DNA from: Mesocentrotus franciscanus
Lineage: Eukaryota; Echinodermata; Echinoidea; Camarodonta; Strongylocentrotidae
Assembly (NCBI GenBank): GCA_037976565.1
Contig: CP137671.1
Location: forward strand, 14,011,229-14,075,228
Direction of reading: 5' to 3'
Length of the DNA stretch: 64,000 nucleotides
The notes under the pieces were generated by a model that worked only from the letters and a program-made list of their open reading frames with translations, was not told the DNA's origin and made no database searches. Position 1 is the first letter of the stretch. Every line of letters starts with the position of its first letter. Below are positions 36,001 to 45,689 of the stretch, piece by piece. Both the position numbers and the translations under genes were made by a program.

Positions 36001-39000
36001 AACGATTTCTTTCTGAAAGATCTATGATTATATTATACAATTCTCTAATTTTATCACATGTGTTATATTATAATATTGTGTGGGGTAATTGTAGTTTAAC
36101 AAGAATTAATTCCTTATTTTTACTTCAAAAGAGAGCGATTCGCATGATCACTAACTTAAAATATATATGACACACGGAACCTTTATTTCATCGTTTAAAA
36201 ACATTAAAAATACAAGATATTCACATTTTTCAGACAAGCATTTTTATGTATAAATTTCTCATAATCAACTGCCATCCCTATTTCACAACATTTACAGTTT
36301 AAACTCAAACATTCACACATATCCCACCAGTTGTTCTACAAACTATCACTTAGAAAATCCTAAAATACTTTTAGCCCAAAAGTCAGTAAGACATCATGGA
36401 CCAGATGTTTGGAACTCCTTACCAAATTCAATGAGGCATTGTTCATCTCTCTACTCTTTTAAAGCATCTCTTACAAAAACTCTCATATCGAAGTATCTAC
36501 TTAACTGATTTCAACATGCAGTAGGCAATTATCATTGATATCTCAAATTTTGGTCACATTGCAACTCATTTTTGGAAATTTTGTTTTCTATTTCGTATTC
36601 TTGGATATATTTATTGAAAAGGCTACATTTGTTTTAACTCCACCATACAACATAAAGCTACATGCACACGTTACACACACACATACAAACACACACGCGC
36701 ACACACACACACACACACACACACAATATACACTTACACAACACACTCACAAACTCATACACAAATGTTTAAACACTTTTTCATTTTAAGTTTTAACTTA
36801 AGATTTTTTTTTGAGGCCGCCATCCTCGTCAAGCATCCTTTATGATTGCGGTCTCCTGCACTTTTTAACAAATAGTTCGGATAATACTTCAAATTTATGA
36901 TATGTTATGGAAATATTAAGTTTCGTTATTTTATGTACATATGTAAAAACAAAAAAACATTTTGACATGAAGTAATCATTGTTTGTATATGTTGTATTAT
37001 ACCTTACATTTATATGTTCTTTGTAATTCAGTTATATTATATTTGGAAAAATGCAGAAATCAAATCAAATCAAATCAAAGAGACACACAAAGGTATTTGA
37101 GGTTAAAACTAAAAATAGCCGATCTTTATAAGTTTACACTTTTGAAATAAATCAAAAGAGAGCTTCGTTCAATGCTTTATTATACTCTTCATATTTTGTA
37201 GCAACGTATACACACATTGCAAATCCAGACAATCACACCCAGTGACGAAAAAGAGGAAGAAGAATGGGAAGAACCAAATTCAAGGAATGCTCCAGGGTAC
37301 GTGAGGTAAATGAACTAGGACAGTTTAGCTTGTATTTTAGTTAAACCAGACTTTTGGACTAAGTCATGTTTATAAAAGAAACAAAAAGAACTGGGTATAA
37401 CTTCCTTTGTTTACCGCGAGGGTTAACCGAATTGAGGCTGAGTTTCCACCGAACAATTTTTAGTGGAAAACCGGTTTTGAGTTTTATTTTTTAAACACAT
37501 TAAATTGAAAGAAGAGCAAATTAATTTAACTTATTAGGTCAATTCATCAACAAAGTAATAGAACATGTAATTACGAATGGACGATAAGTATTAGATACAA
37601 GATGGAAACAAAGGAACGATAGGTATGCATATAAACGTTATTATATATATCAACTTAAAACGTAATTATTACAGAAATTATGAAGCTCTTGCAAAATAAA
37701 GGTTTATCATAATACATATCAAGATCATCGTCATTCATAGACAGAGACGGCCGGTATCCCAATATGAAATGTTGTTATTGTGGAAGTATTGCCTCTGAAA
37801 ATAAGAGCTCTGTGAAGGTTTTAAAATATTTCCACGAATCAAAGCTCACGAAATAACTTCATTGTAATCATTGTAATGAAATTGTTATTTATCTAAAGCC
37901 AGTCAAATATTCATTCTCAATTTAATCTTATCACAACTCATTTCGCAGGACCAAACCCACCGAGGATATCAAACAAACTGAGGAGAAGACTCCAAGTAAA
38001 GAGGAACTTGTAAGAATACTAAATGTCCTCATTTCTTTCTCATATTTATCATGAGTTTCAATAAGTAGGGTCTGAATCATGCCTTTGGGAAAAGTATCTA
38101 AAAAACTTCTTGAATTTTGTTCCCTAGCGATACCGATACTAGTATGTTCTTGTATAGCGCTCTAGCCGCTCATGTCTGTCAGATTTGACCTCTGAGGCGC
38201 TCCACGATGAAATCAGTTACACAGTATCAGAACATAGTCAGCATGTTTGTAGTCATTCTCCTTCTTTTTTGGTACAAGGATTTTGAAGGTAACATTGAGT
38301 TAGCCATTTTTGTCAACTAATGCCTAAATACTTTTGTCAGATTTCCCCATTTTTGTAATTGATGAATAAGAAGATGTTAACAGTACTATAAAGGTGTTGT
38401 AAAACTTTGATTTTCATTACCCTTTGCTAAAAGAATATTGAGAATGAAGCTATACGTTTATTCTCCCGTCTTTCTATAAAATTTGAATCACGTCATGAGA
38501 CGTGGTACAAATATTTGAAGTTCTCAATTTGTATACGATTGGAGGTAAAGTCTAATTGTATAATGTAAAATATCATTCAATAAGCCATTTTCGTCAGCTA
38601 AGGCCTAAATACTTTTGTTGGGTTTCATGATTTTAGTGTAAGTTGATGAATGAGAAGATGTTAACAGTTCTTAGATGCTGTAAATTTTATTTTCATTATC
38701 TTTTGTTAACGGAAAATTGAGAATGACCCAATAGGTTTATTCTCCCGTCTTTCTCTTAATATTTGAATTAGGAAATGAGACAAACAAAGGTAATTGAGGT
38801 TAAAACTTGAAATTGTCCCACTTTATAAGTTGACACTTTTAAAATATATCAAAGAGAGCTTCTTTCAATGCTTTTTTATGCTCTTCATATGTTGTAGCAA
38901 CGTATACACACATTGCAAATCCAGACAATCACACCCAGTGACGAAAAAGAGGAAGAAGTCTGGGCAGAACCAAATTCAAGGAATGCTCCAGGGTACGTGA

Positions 39001-41173
39001 GGTAAATGAACCAGAACCGTTTAGCTTGTATTTTAGTTACACCAGATTTTTGGATTGAGTCATGTTTAGAAAGAAAAGAAGAAAAAAAAAACGACCTGGG
39101 TATAACTTCCTTTGTTTACCTCGAGGCAAACAATTTCTAGTGCTGGAAAAACGGTCTTGAGTTTTTTTTTAAATTAAATTGAAATAAGAGCAAATTAATT
39201 TAACTTATTAGGTCAATTCATCAACAAAGTAATGGAACATGTTACTACGAATGGACGATAAGTATTAGATACAAGATGGAAACAAATACATTTACGATAG
39301 GTATGCATATAAACGTTATTATGTATATGCACTTAAAAACGTAATTATTACAGAAATTATGAAGCTCTTGCAAAAAATAACAGTATATTTTAGTTAATAT
39401 CAAGATCATCCTCCATCGACAGAGACGGTATCCCAATATGAAAGGTTGTTATTGTGGAAGAATTGCCTCTGAAAATTAGAGATCTCTGACGCTTTAAAAG
39501 ATATTTCCATGATGGCCATTACCTTACACATTAGCACGAATCAAAACTCACTTAAGAAATAAATTCATTGTTATCATGGTAATACAGAATTGTTATTTAT
39601 CTAAAGCCAATCAAATATGTATTCTTAATTGAATCTTATATATCACAACTCATTTCGCAGGACCAAACCCACCGAGGATATCAAACAAACTGAGGAGAAG
39701 ACTCCAAATAAAGAGGAACTGGTAAGAATACTAAATGTCCTCATTTCTTTTCTCTTATTGATCATGAATTTCAATGAGTAGGTTCTGAATCATGGCTGCG
39801 GTAAAAGCTGTTTAAAACACTTCCTGAATATTTTGTTATTGGTGATACTGATACTAGTAGGTTCTTGTATAGCGCTCAAGCCGCTCATGTCTGTCAGATT
39901 TAACACCTCTGGTGCTCCACGATGAAATCAATTACACAATATCAGAACATAACCAACATGTTTGTAGTCATTATCCTTCATTTTTGGTACAAATTGAATG
40001 AAGGTATTATTGAGTAAGCCATTTTTGTCAACTAAATGGCTAAATACTTTGGAGACTTCTTGATTTTAGCTGATGAATGATGAGGTGTTAACAGTAATAA
40101 GGTGTTGTAAAACTGATTTTCATTATCCTTTGTCAGCAGAATATTGAGAATGAAACTATACGTTTATTCTCCCGTCATTCTCTTAAAATTTGAATCACGA
40201 CAGGAAATAGACTAATTTAGCCGAGGTTAAACTTGAAATCTCCGCTTTTTATAAGGTGATACTTTGAATTAATTCAAAAGAGCACTTTGTTAAGTGCTTT
40301 CTAAAACTTTTTTTTATAACTCGTAGCAACGTATACACATATTTCAAATCCAGACAAACATCCCCAGTGACGAAAAAGAGGGAGAAATCTGGGCAAAACC
40401 AAGTTCAAGGAATACTCCAGGGTACGTGAGGTAATTGAACTAAAGACGTGTTAGCTTGTATTTTAGTTGAACCACATTTTTGGAGTAAGTCATGTTAAAA
40501 AAGGGGAAAAGACCTGGGTCTTACTTCCTTTTTCAAAATCGAGGATTGACCGATTTTAAGCTGAACCTCCAACAAACAATGTTAGTAGAAAAAGGGTCTT
40601 GAGTTTAACTATTGGATAACATATGAAACATTAAAATAAGAGCAAATGGTTTAACTTATTAGGTCGATGCATCAACAAAGTAATGGAACATGTACATAAA
40701 CGATAGGTACTAGATACAAGACAAAAATAATACTTGTTCGATAGGTATGCATATAACTGTTATCATATCTATGCACTTTTAACCTAACTACAGTATTACA
40801 GAAATTATGAAACTCTCGCACAATCATTATTTTTCTTAAGAATATCAAGATTAATGTTATTCATAGATACGGACGTTATCCCAATACCAAAAATGTAATT
40901 ATTGTAGAAGAATTGCTTCTGAAAATAAGATATCTGTAAAGCTGTTAAAACATGTCCATGATGGCCATTCCCTTAGACATTCTTTAGCACGAATTAAAGC
41001 TTACGTATTAAGAAAAATACCATCATTGTTATCATGCTTATAGAACTGTTATTTTCCTAAAGCCAGTCAAATACATATATTTAATTAAATCTTATCATAA
41101 ATGATTATGCAGGATCAAATCCACCGAGGACATCAAACAAACTGAGAACAAGACCACAAATAGAGAGAAACTG
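29582..41173 (+). CDS. Gene with six tandem two-exon modules encoding an acidic repeat
   Basis: A first coding exon (ATG at 29,587) is followed by six copies of a pair: exon A, 95 nt, and exon B, 61 nt. Exon A starts in phase 0 and ends with two bases of a codon; exon B supplies the third base and ends in phase 0. Each A+B pair therefore adds exactly 52 residues without shifting frame. The unit reads [10 protein letters not shown], then PSDEKEEE, then PNSRN-PG, then [17 protein letters not shown] in B: hydrophilic, acidic and lysine-rich, probably disordered. Splice sites are uniform (TTGTAG acceptor and GTACGTGAG-like donor for A; CGCAG acceptor and GTAAGAATA donor for B). Introns are also duplicated, so whole genomic modules were copied. 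I do not recognise the protein. The last exon B ends in phase 0 and the next candidate exon (43,034) starts in phase 0, so the gene may continue into the IgSF exons. No transcript evidence is available. Confidence 0.75.
29956..30592. mobile_element. 637-bp TA-flanked fold-back element in intron 1
   Basis: The inverted arms (about 29,956-30,190 and 30,350-30,592) begin CGTGCCTTCACGGTTGTTTC and are flanked by TA (29,954-29,955 and 30,593-30,594). The arms carry the same false reading frame on both strands ([14 protein letters not shown]). It is an intronic insertion of mariner-like type by target site; no transposase. Confidence 0.85.
30962..31056 (+). CDS. Module exon A1
   Basis: 95 nt, open in phase 0: [20 protein letters not shown], then [11 protein letters not shown] plus two bases. 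Acceptor TTCGTAG, donor GTACGTATT. Confidence 0.8.
31731..31791 (+). CDS. Module exon B1
   Basis: 61 nt: one base, then [20 protein letters not shown]. It is the most diverged 5' B exon (FIS for TKP, SKH for IKQ). Acceptor TTTTGCAG, donor GTAAGAATA. Confidence 0.8.
32366..32460 (+). CDS. Module exon A2
   Basis: 95 nt, open in phase 0, differing from A1 at [11 protein letters not shown]. Donor GTACGTGAGG. Confidence 0.8.
32966..33253 (-). mobile_element. tRNA-derived SINE with (ATT)n tail in module 2 intron
   Basis: Read on the minus strand from about 33,253, a tRNA-like head has an A box (TTGGCTCAGTCAGTAGAGCG) and a B box (GGTTCGAACCC), with CAC at the anticodon position. A tRNA-unrelated body follows (GGGGATAGAGCAATG, CAGTGGCTGCCGGGCTC). 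It ends in an (ATT)n tail at 32,966-33,003. The sister introns run straight through this point (for example 37,798-37,812), so it is a clean insertion. The reading frame [19 protein letters not shown] across it is a familiar SINE artefact. Confidence 0.9.
33437..33497 (+). CDS. Module exon B2
   Basis: 61 nt: one base, then [20 protein letters not shown]. Acceptor TTTCGCAG, donor GTAAGAATA. Confidence 0.8.
34090..34184 (+). pseudogene. Module exon A3, disabled
   Basis: Same length and splice sites as the other A exons, but in phase 0 it reads Q R stop H T F Q I stop: TAA at codon 3 and TAG at codon 9. The rest ([17 protein letters not shown]) is intact. Including it would end the protein after module 2. 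Skipping A3 and B3 together would keep the frame. Confidence 0.8.
34876..34936 (+). CDS. Module exon B3
   Basis: 61 nt, the same 20 codons as B2. It is usable only if exon A3 is bypassed with it or the stops in A3 are tolerated. Confidence 0.65.
35378..37079 (+). mobile_element. 5'-truncated CR1/L2-group LINE in the intron after module 3
   Basis: An open frame at 35,410-35,892 carries reverse-transcriptase motifs A ([11 protein letters not shown]), B ([14 protein letters not shown]) and C (FADDTS). It then breaks by stops and frameshifts, with the C-terminal region still readable to about 36,500. The 3' end has a (CA)n tract (36,673-36,724), GAGGCCGCCATC and a repeated AATCA tail (37,055-37,079). 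Intron sequence on either side joins in the sister introns (compare 32,225-32,260), showing a clean insertion. A second 3' fragment of the family is at about 48,215-49,178. Confidence 0.85.
36673..36724. repeat. (CA)n microsatellite in the LINE 3' region
   Basis: An imperfect then perfect CA run within the LINE insertion. Confidence 0.95.
37202..37296 (+). CDS. Module exon A4
   Basis: 95 nt, open in phase 0; the acidic run is longer ([19 protein letters not shown]). Donor GTACGTGAGG. Confidence 0.8.
37949..38009 (+). CDS. Module exon B4
   Basis: 61 nt, same peptide as B2; the last codon is CTT instead of CTG, so the donor context is CTT-GTAAGA. Confidence 0.8.
38898..38992 (+). CDS. Module exon A5
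   Basis: 95 nt, open in phase 0; ends [14 protein letters not shown]. Acceptor GTTGTAG, donor GTACGTGAGG. Confidence 0.8.
39661..39721 (+). CDS. Module exon B5
   Basis: 61 nt; like B2 but with TPNKEEL at the end (Ser to Asn). Confidence 0.8.
40327..40421 (+). CDS. Module exon A6
   Basis: 95 nt, open in phase 0; the most diverged A exon ([20 protein letters not shown], then [11 protein letters not shown]). Donor GTACGTGAGG. Confidence 0.75.
41113..41173 (+). CDS. Module exon B6 (last)
   Basis: 61 nt; diverged: [20 protein letters not shown]. Acceptor TTATGCAG, donor GTAAGAATA, phase 0 end. No further A exon follows before 43 kb. Confidence 0.75.
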
Positions 41174-43033
41174 GTAAGAATACTAAATGTCCTTTTCCTT
41201 TTACTTATTTATCATGAATTTCAATGAGTAGGGTCTGAATCATGACTGCGTAAAAGTGTGTAAAACACTTACTGATTTTTGTCCTCATTGAGGCAAATAC
41301 TAATGGGTTCTTGTATAGTGCTCGAGTCGCCCATGTATGTGAGATTTGACACCTCTGGCGCTCCACGTTGAAATCAGTCACACCGTATAAGAACATATTC
41401 ATGTTTGTAGTCGTTAGTCCTATCCTTTATTTTTGGTGAAAAGGGATTGAAGGTATCATTTTTTTTTATTAATGATATATAACATTGAGTTAGCCATTTT
41501 TTTGTCAGCTCAGGCCTAAATATTTTTATCAGGCTTCTGGTTTTTGGCTGATGAAAGAGAAAATGTTTGCAGTACTATTAAGTGAACCCCTGTCACATTA
41601 GCGAAAAGAGCTAACTTATGCCTAGCGTAATAATTTTTCCTCTCGATATTTTGTCGAGAAACGTTCAAATGCGCTAAATTTCTTTGCCAAAATCTGTTTC
41701 TTTACGAACTCCCTAGCGTATAAGACGAATGCCAAACTATTGAAGAACTTGCGTCCATATTAAAATGACAGCGCATGCATAGCATCATCTTCATGAAAAA
41801 AGTATCAGAAACCGCAAGGTGCCCCAATTGATAGCTCTTCAACATAACATCTTTTCAGGGAAAGTAAAGTATGTTTTTTCCTCGCTCGCTTTGCTGGCTC
41901 GAAGTTTCAGGCAGTAAGGTCGATGAATTTCCCCGGCCCATATGCCGATATGACAATATTCGGGCACCTCGCTGCCCGATTATCATCATGATTCGGGTAG
42001 CTTGGCGCCCGAAAATAACCTTATTTATTTTATTTTCGTATCGAAATGAAATTCATACCACATCAAAGTTTCTTTCTTGGTTCGCTTCACTTCTCGCAAA
42101 GTTGATGGAGGGTCGATATGAACGATTATATGATTACACATTTCATGTAGGGAGCATTGAAAACTAAATTGTTATTTTTGCAATTTTTTAGCTTACTCGA
42201 TTGCTTTTTTCGACAACCAAAAAAAAGAGACTGATCTAGCCTAAAGTCTGGTCCCCCCCTTCCCCCATAACTGACCCCACTGCAGTGCGTTGTCACGCGG
42301 TAAAACATTTGAGCATGTCCAAAATAAAACAAAATTACCCCATGTACCTCTGCGAACCCGTACGAACAGTTAACAAATAAAATATACATGCCAAACATGA
42401 CATTATTTACATTTCATGAACGAATCACAACTTACGTGAACGTACACCCGAATTTCTAAAAACGTTGAGCCACGTTGGCTTCGCTATTTTGTGATGGGGG
42501 CTTTTGGTGCTGTACAATTTTGACATCTTTAATGGAATGATGTTGAAACATACTTTACGTCATGGGCTTGGATGTTATGTCCTATTGATTGTGTAAACCA
42601 TTGAGTATATATTTGCGTGTTCATGGCTTTCTTCGAACATCAGTGATATTCCAGTGGAGCGCGCGAGCATGCATAGGTCGTTGAGAGATAACCTTTATGA
42701 GACTTTTCTTCATATGTCTAAAGTAAAAGAAACGGGAAAACATTGACTGAGTATCAAAATAATTATATGGCACATGTATCTTTGGATATCAGTGGGACAG
42801 TATAGGATCATGAACGAGTTTCATTCCAATTAAATCATCACCAATATATAGATCTAAACTATCAGCTTATATTATTACTGGATTCGTAAGAGAACATAAT
42901 TGCCTCAGCTTACTCAATGTGTGAAAGAAGAAATGATATATGTATGCCAGAAGTTCATGATTATATAACATATATTTTGGGACTTTAACGAAAAAGGAAA
43001 AATCTAGGCAACTTACATTTATCTTTGCTTTAG
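41174..43033. other. Interval between the module array and the IgSF exons
   Basis: Intron sequence of module type continues to about 41,575, then changes. A repeat-like block at about 41,860-42,150 has a frame (PICRYDNIRAPRCPIIIMIR) that looks like a translated dispersed repeat rather than a gene. A possible short first exon for the IgSF gene is ATGTCTAAA at 42,714-42,722 followed by GTAAAA (phase 0), a weak donor. Confidence 0.45.
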
Positions 43034-43920
43034 AATGACGTGACACCCTTCTTCAAATGGATACTCCTTCTTCTCTTTTGTGGAAACACAATAGCATCCC
43101 CAACTGCATCAACTCAGTCTGTGGCTACCGACCCGACTAAAACGTTCAACCTGTACGAAGGCAACAATGCCATGATCAGATTTGACAATCTTAAATTCGC
43201 TCCATCAGCTGTTCCGTACTTTACGTTAAGATATAAATCTGAGAAGCAACCGTTCTGTTGTCGGTCCCACGTGTATTATACTCTCATCAATGCAGGTTTA
43301 AGGGAACAAGATCAAGAAGGCAGGTTTTCTGTAAAAGGTTTGCTAGCAAACGATACATTTTCTGTAATTTTGAATATAAATGATGTATCTGTTCAGGATA
43401 GCGGAAGGATTGAGTTAGTTTACAGGTTGCTAAATTACATAGGACATATCCACGTGACCAGAACAGCAAGGATCAACGTCTTTATTCCACCTCCAAAAGC
43501 CAAATGCCATTTCACAAGGAAAGCAATCATCGGGCATTATCATGTTGTGCGATGTCATGCTCCTGCTGAAAATGGCAAGGTGACACTCAGTTGTTTCAAC
43601 TCAAATTCCAAGATTATTCCAATAGATATCATTACGGACAATAACGATATGATAAGGGGAACATTCTTGGCTAGATTTGGTGATCGAGTTCAGTGCTGTT
43701 CCCATCTTACATGGGACGATGTCACACAGGAGACATGCGACCATTCAATCTTTCACCACCCAAAATCCATCACTACACCTAGGCCTACCTCTAACAATTC
43801 ATCCCTTGAAACGACAGAAAGTCCATTTCACATTGATAGTAGGCCTATTTCTGTTATCGGTTCCACCAATTCATCGGATCAAGTTTGTGTACTCATGTCT
43901 TGGATCCCACTGCACCTACG
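43034..43920 (+). CDS. IgSF-type exon: hydrophobic leader, two Ig-like domains, Ser/Thr stalk
   Basis: The acceptor GCTTTAG precedes an open frame, phase 0, reading NDVTPFFKWILLLLFCGNTIA: either a signal peptide whose methionine lies in an earlier exon, or a membrane anchor. A V-like domain follows (LYEGNNAMIRFDN, then NDVSVQDSGRIELVY); it keeps the DxG-like turn but lacks the usual Cys pair, having CC near SEKQPFCCRSH instead. A second domain has VVRCHAP, VTLSCF and RVQCCSH. A stalk rich in Ser/Thr/Pro ends the exon near a GTAATT donor at 43,921. The open frame would otherwise run to 43,999. No ATG initiates the frame here, so an upstream exon is required. It may be a separate receptor gene or the 3' part of the module-array gene, since the phases agree. 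Confidence 0.65.
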
Positions 43921-44017
43921 GGTAATTATTGTAACGTATACCAGCCTTTCCAGCCTGTTTTATTCCGAGTTCAGTCTGAACAGGGCTAATGTTGTTTAAA
44001 GGGAAATCGAACATTAA

Positions 44018-44469
44018 AGGTAATGCAAAGTTTTTGGAAATTTTGAAAATTGGATGGTTAGTAATTCTTTAAAATTTTGATATATTTGGATGCCCCTGTC
44101 GATGTTTTATAAGCAATATAAAATCTAGCCCCTAAAACATTTTTGCTTTCGAGCAAATTGAATAATCAAATTTTACCGGTGCTCCCGGTAAATTTCAAAT
44201 ATTTCAAATAGCGCCTTTGGCCATTCCATGGTAGCTGCAACCATGACAATATCGGTCGATTGTAGTTAAGAAACATTGTTTTAAAGCTAACGTAATGTCA
44301 GTCTTGAGAGGGCGCTATACAACATACAGAGTTTATTATTTACAATTTCATCACTTTAGACTCGATTTCAACCGTGATAACGAGCATTGAATATTGTAAA
44401 ATCGCATATGCTTCCAATATGTTCATTTAAACCAAATTCATGACCCCGTACCAAAACTTTGTATTACCT
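44018..44469. mobile_element. 452-bp TTAA-flanked MITE, family C
   Basis: The ends AGGTAATGCAAAGTTTTTGG and, in reverse complement, AGGTAATACAAAGTTTTGG are flanked by TTAA (44,014-44,017 and 44,470-44,473). It fills most of the likely intron 43,921-44,476; its right TTAA plus CAG forms the end of a plausible splice acceptor. Confidence 0.85.
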
Positions 44470-44476
44470 TTAACAG

Positions 44477-44520
44477 ACAATTACCATAAAAGAAAGCAGA
44501 AGAATTAGAAAAGCAGACTG
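44477..44520 (+). CDS. Candidate small exon of the IgSF gene
   Basis: Bounded by CCTTTAACAG and TG-GTAAAG. In phase 0, continuing from the exon ending at 43,920, it reads TITIKESRRIRKAD plus two bases: basic, as expected just inside a membrane. It is short, so support is modest. Confidence 0.45.
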
Positions 44521-45086
44521 GTAAAGTTTTAAGTAACTAGAACAAAAGTAAGGACATTTTGAAATTCATCATACCTATACGTATGGGCACTTCAAATTGG
44601 CTGACTCGGTAATGTCACTATGACGAAGTTCCGGGATACTTTCCCATTTGTTTCAAAACACAAAAATGATTAAAATGTCGATTTTCAAAATGTATAATTC
44701 GGGAGGCTCCTTCCTTTTAGAAGACTTTAATAGTATGCTATCCATAATATATTTTGAGTATAGCCCCAAGGGAGAATGCACTTAAGAGAAAAGGAGAATT
44801 AATGATATTTTAGTACTCGACAAACGGGAGAGGTCTCATGTCTACGTCACAATCCATTGAACATATTGCCAATTAGAGATTTGCATAGATTTAGTGGTTT
44901 CATATTTCAAACATTAGTAACTCCCTTATTATTGATCTGATTGATTTCAAACTTTCGCCATTCTTTTTCTCTTATTTTTCTACTTCCATACAAATAAATT
45001 TTTACATGGGTTGGATTGCCCTTTAAGGGCAAGTTCGAGATATTTTGCCCCATACGTTACCAGCCTTATCCCAGATTTTGGTATAT
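44521..45086. other. Non-coding interval
   Basis: Nothing recognised before the duplication border at 45,087. Confidence 0.5.
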
Positions 45087-45354
45087 GCCGTCACTATTTT
45101 AAGTTCGTTGCTTTTCTGGAGTGCCTTAGGCGAGGCGTCAAAAATAACCTTACCAGCTGGCTGCAGCCTCACGCGAAGGCTGGCTGAGGCTGCATTTCCA
45201 GCTGCAGCGGGACGGGGCAATTACTTTGCATTAATTAGCCCAGCCGGCTGGCGCCAGCTTTGGGATATGAGCTTGAACCCAGAATCTTAATTAGCCCGGC
45301 CACCCCCAGCCCGCCGCCATACTCCTAAATTTGCTCAGCCAGCTGAAGCCGGAC

Positions 45355-45495
45355 GGAGGTGATAAAAATTGCAGCTGGCTTCCGCCAGACGGAGGTGCTT
45401 AAAGTTGCAGCTGGCTTCAGCTGGACGGAGATGCTTAAAGTTGCAGCTGGTTGCAGCAGAACAGAGATGCTTGATGTTGCAGCTTGTTGCAGCGT
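45355..45495. repeat. 36-bp subterminal tandem repeat of the 14-kb element
   Basis: About four units of TTGCAGCTGGCTTCAGC plus GACGGAGATGCTTAAAG. Because 36 is divisible by three they give a 12-residue repeat (KVAAGFSWTEML); I regard this as a by-product and not a protein. Confidence 0.85.
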
Positions 45496-45689
45496 ACTGA
45501 GCTTTCCAGTGGCATTATGTCGAACAGGGCGCTCACTCGTCGATTGTGACGTTATTTATGTTTGCATTATGTTCCCTGCGGCCACGGCTGCGCCGTTTCA
45601 GGCCATCGTGGACAAAACGGGATGGACGTGAAGCAACGAGGGGGAGATGGCCATGATAGACCTTGACAAAAACTTAGCAACACCTGACA

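Noticed and set aside
41871..42167. 98-codon frame near 42 kb
   Set aside because: Begins in repeat-like DNA with hairpin words (GGGCACC, GGCGCCC) and shows no domain; considered a translated dispersed repeat.
45359..45631. Protein with 12-residue KVAAGFSWTEML repeats
   Set aside because: The 36-bp repeat is part of the transposon subterminal region and degenerates quickly; no gene context.
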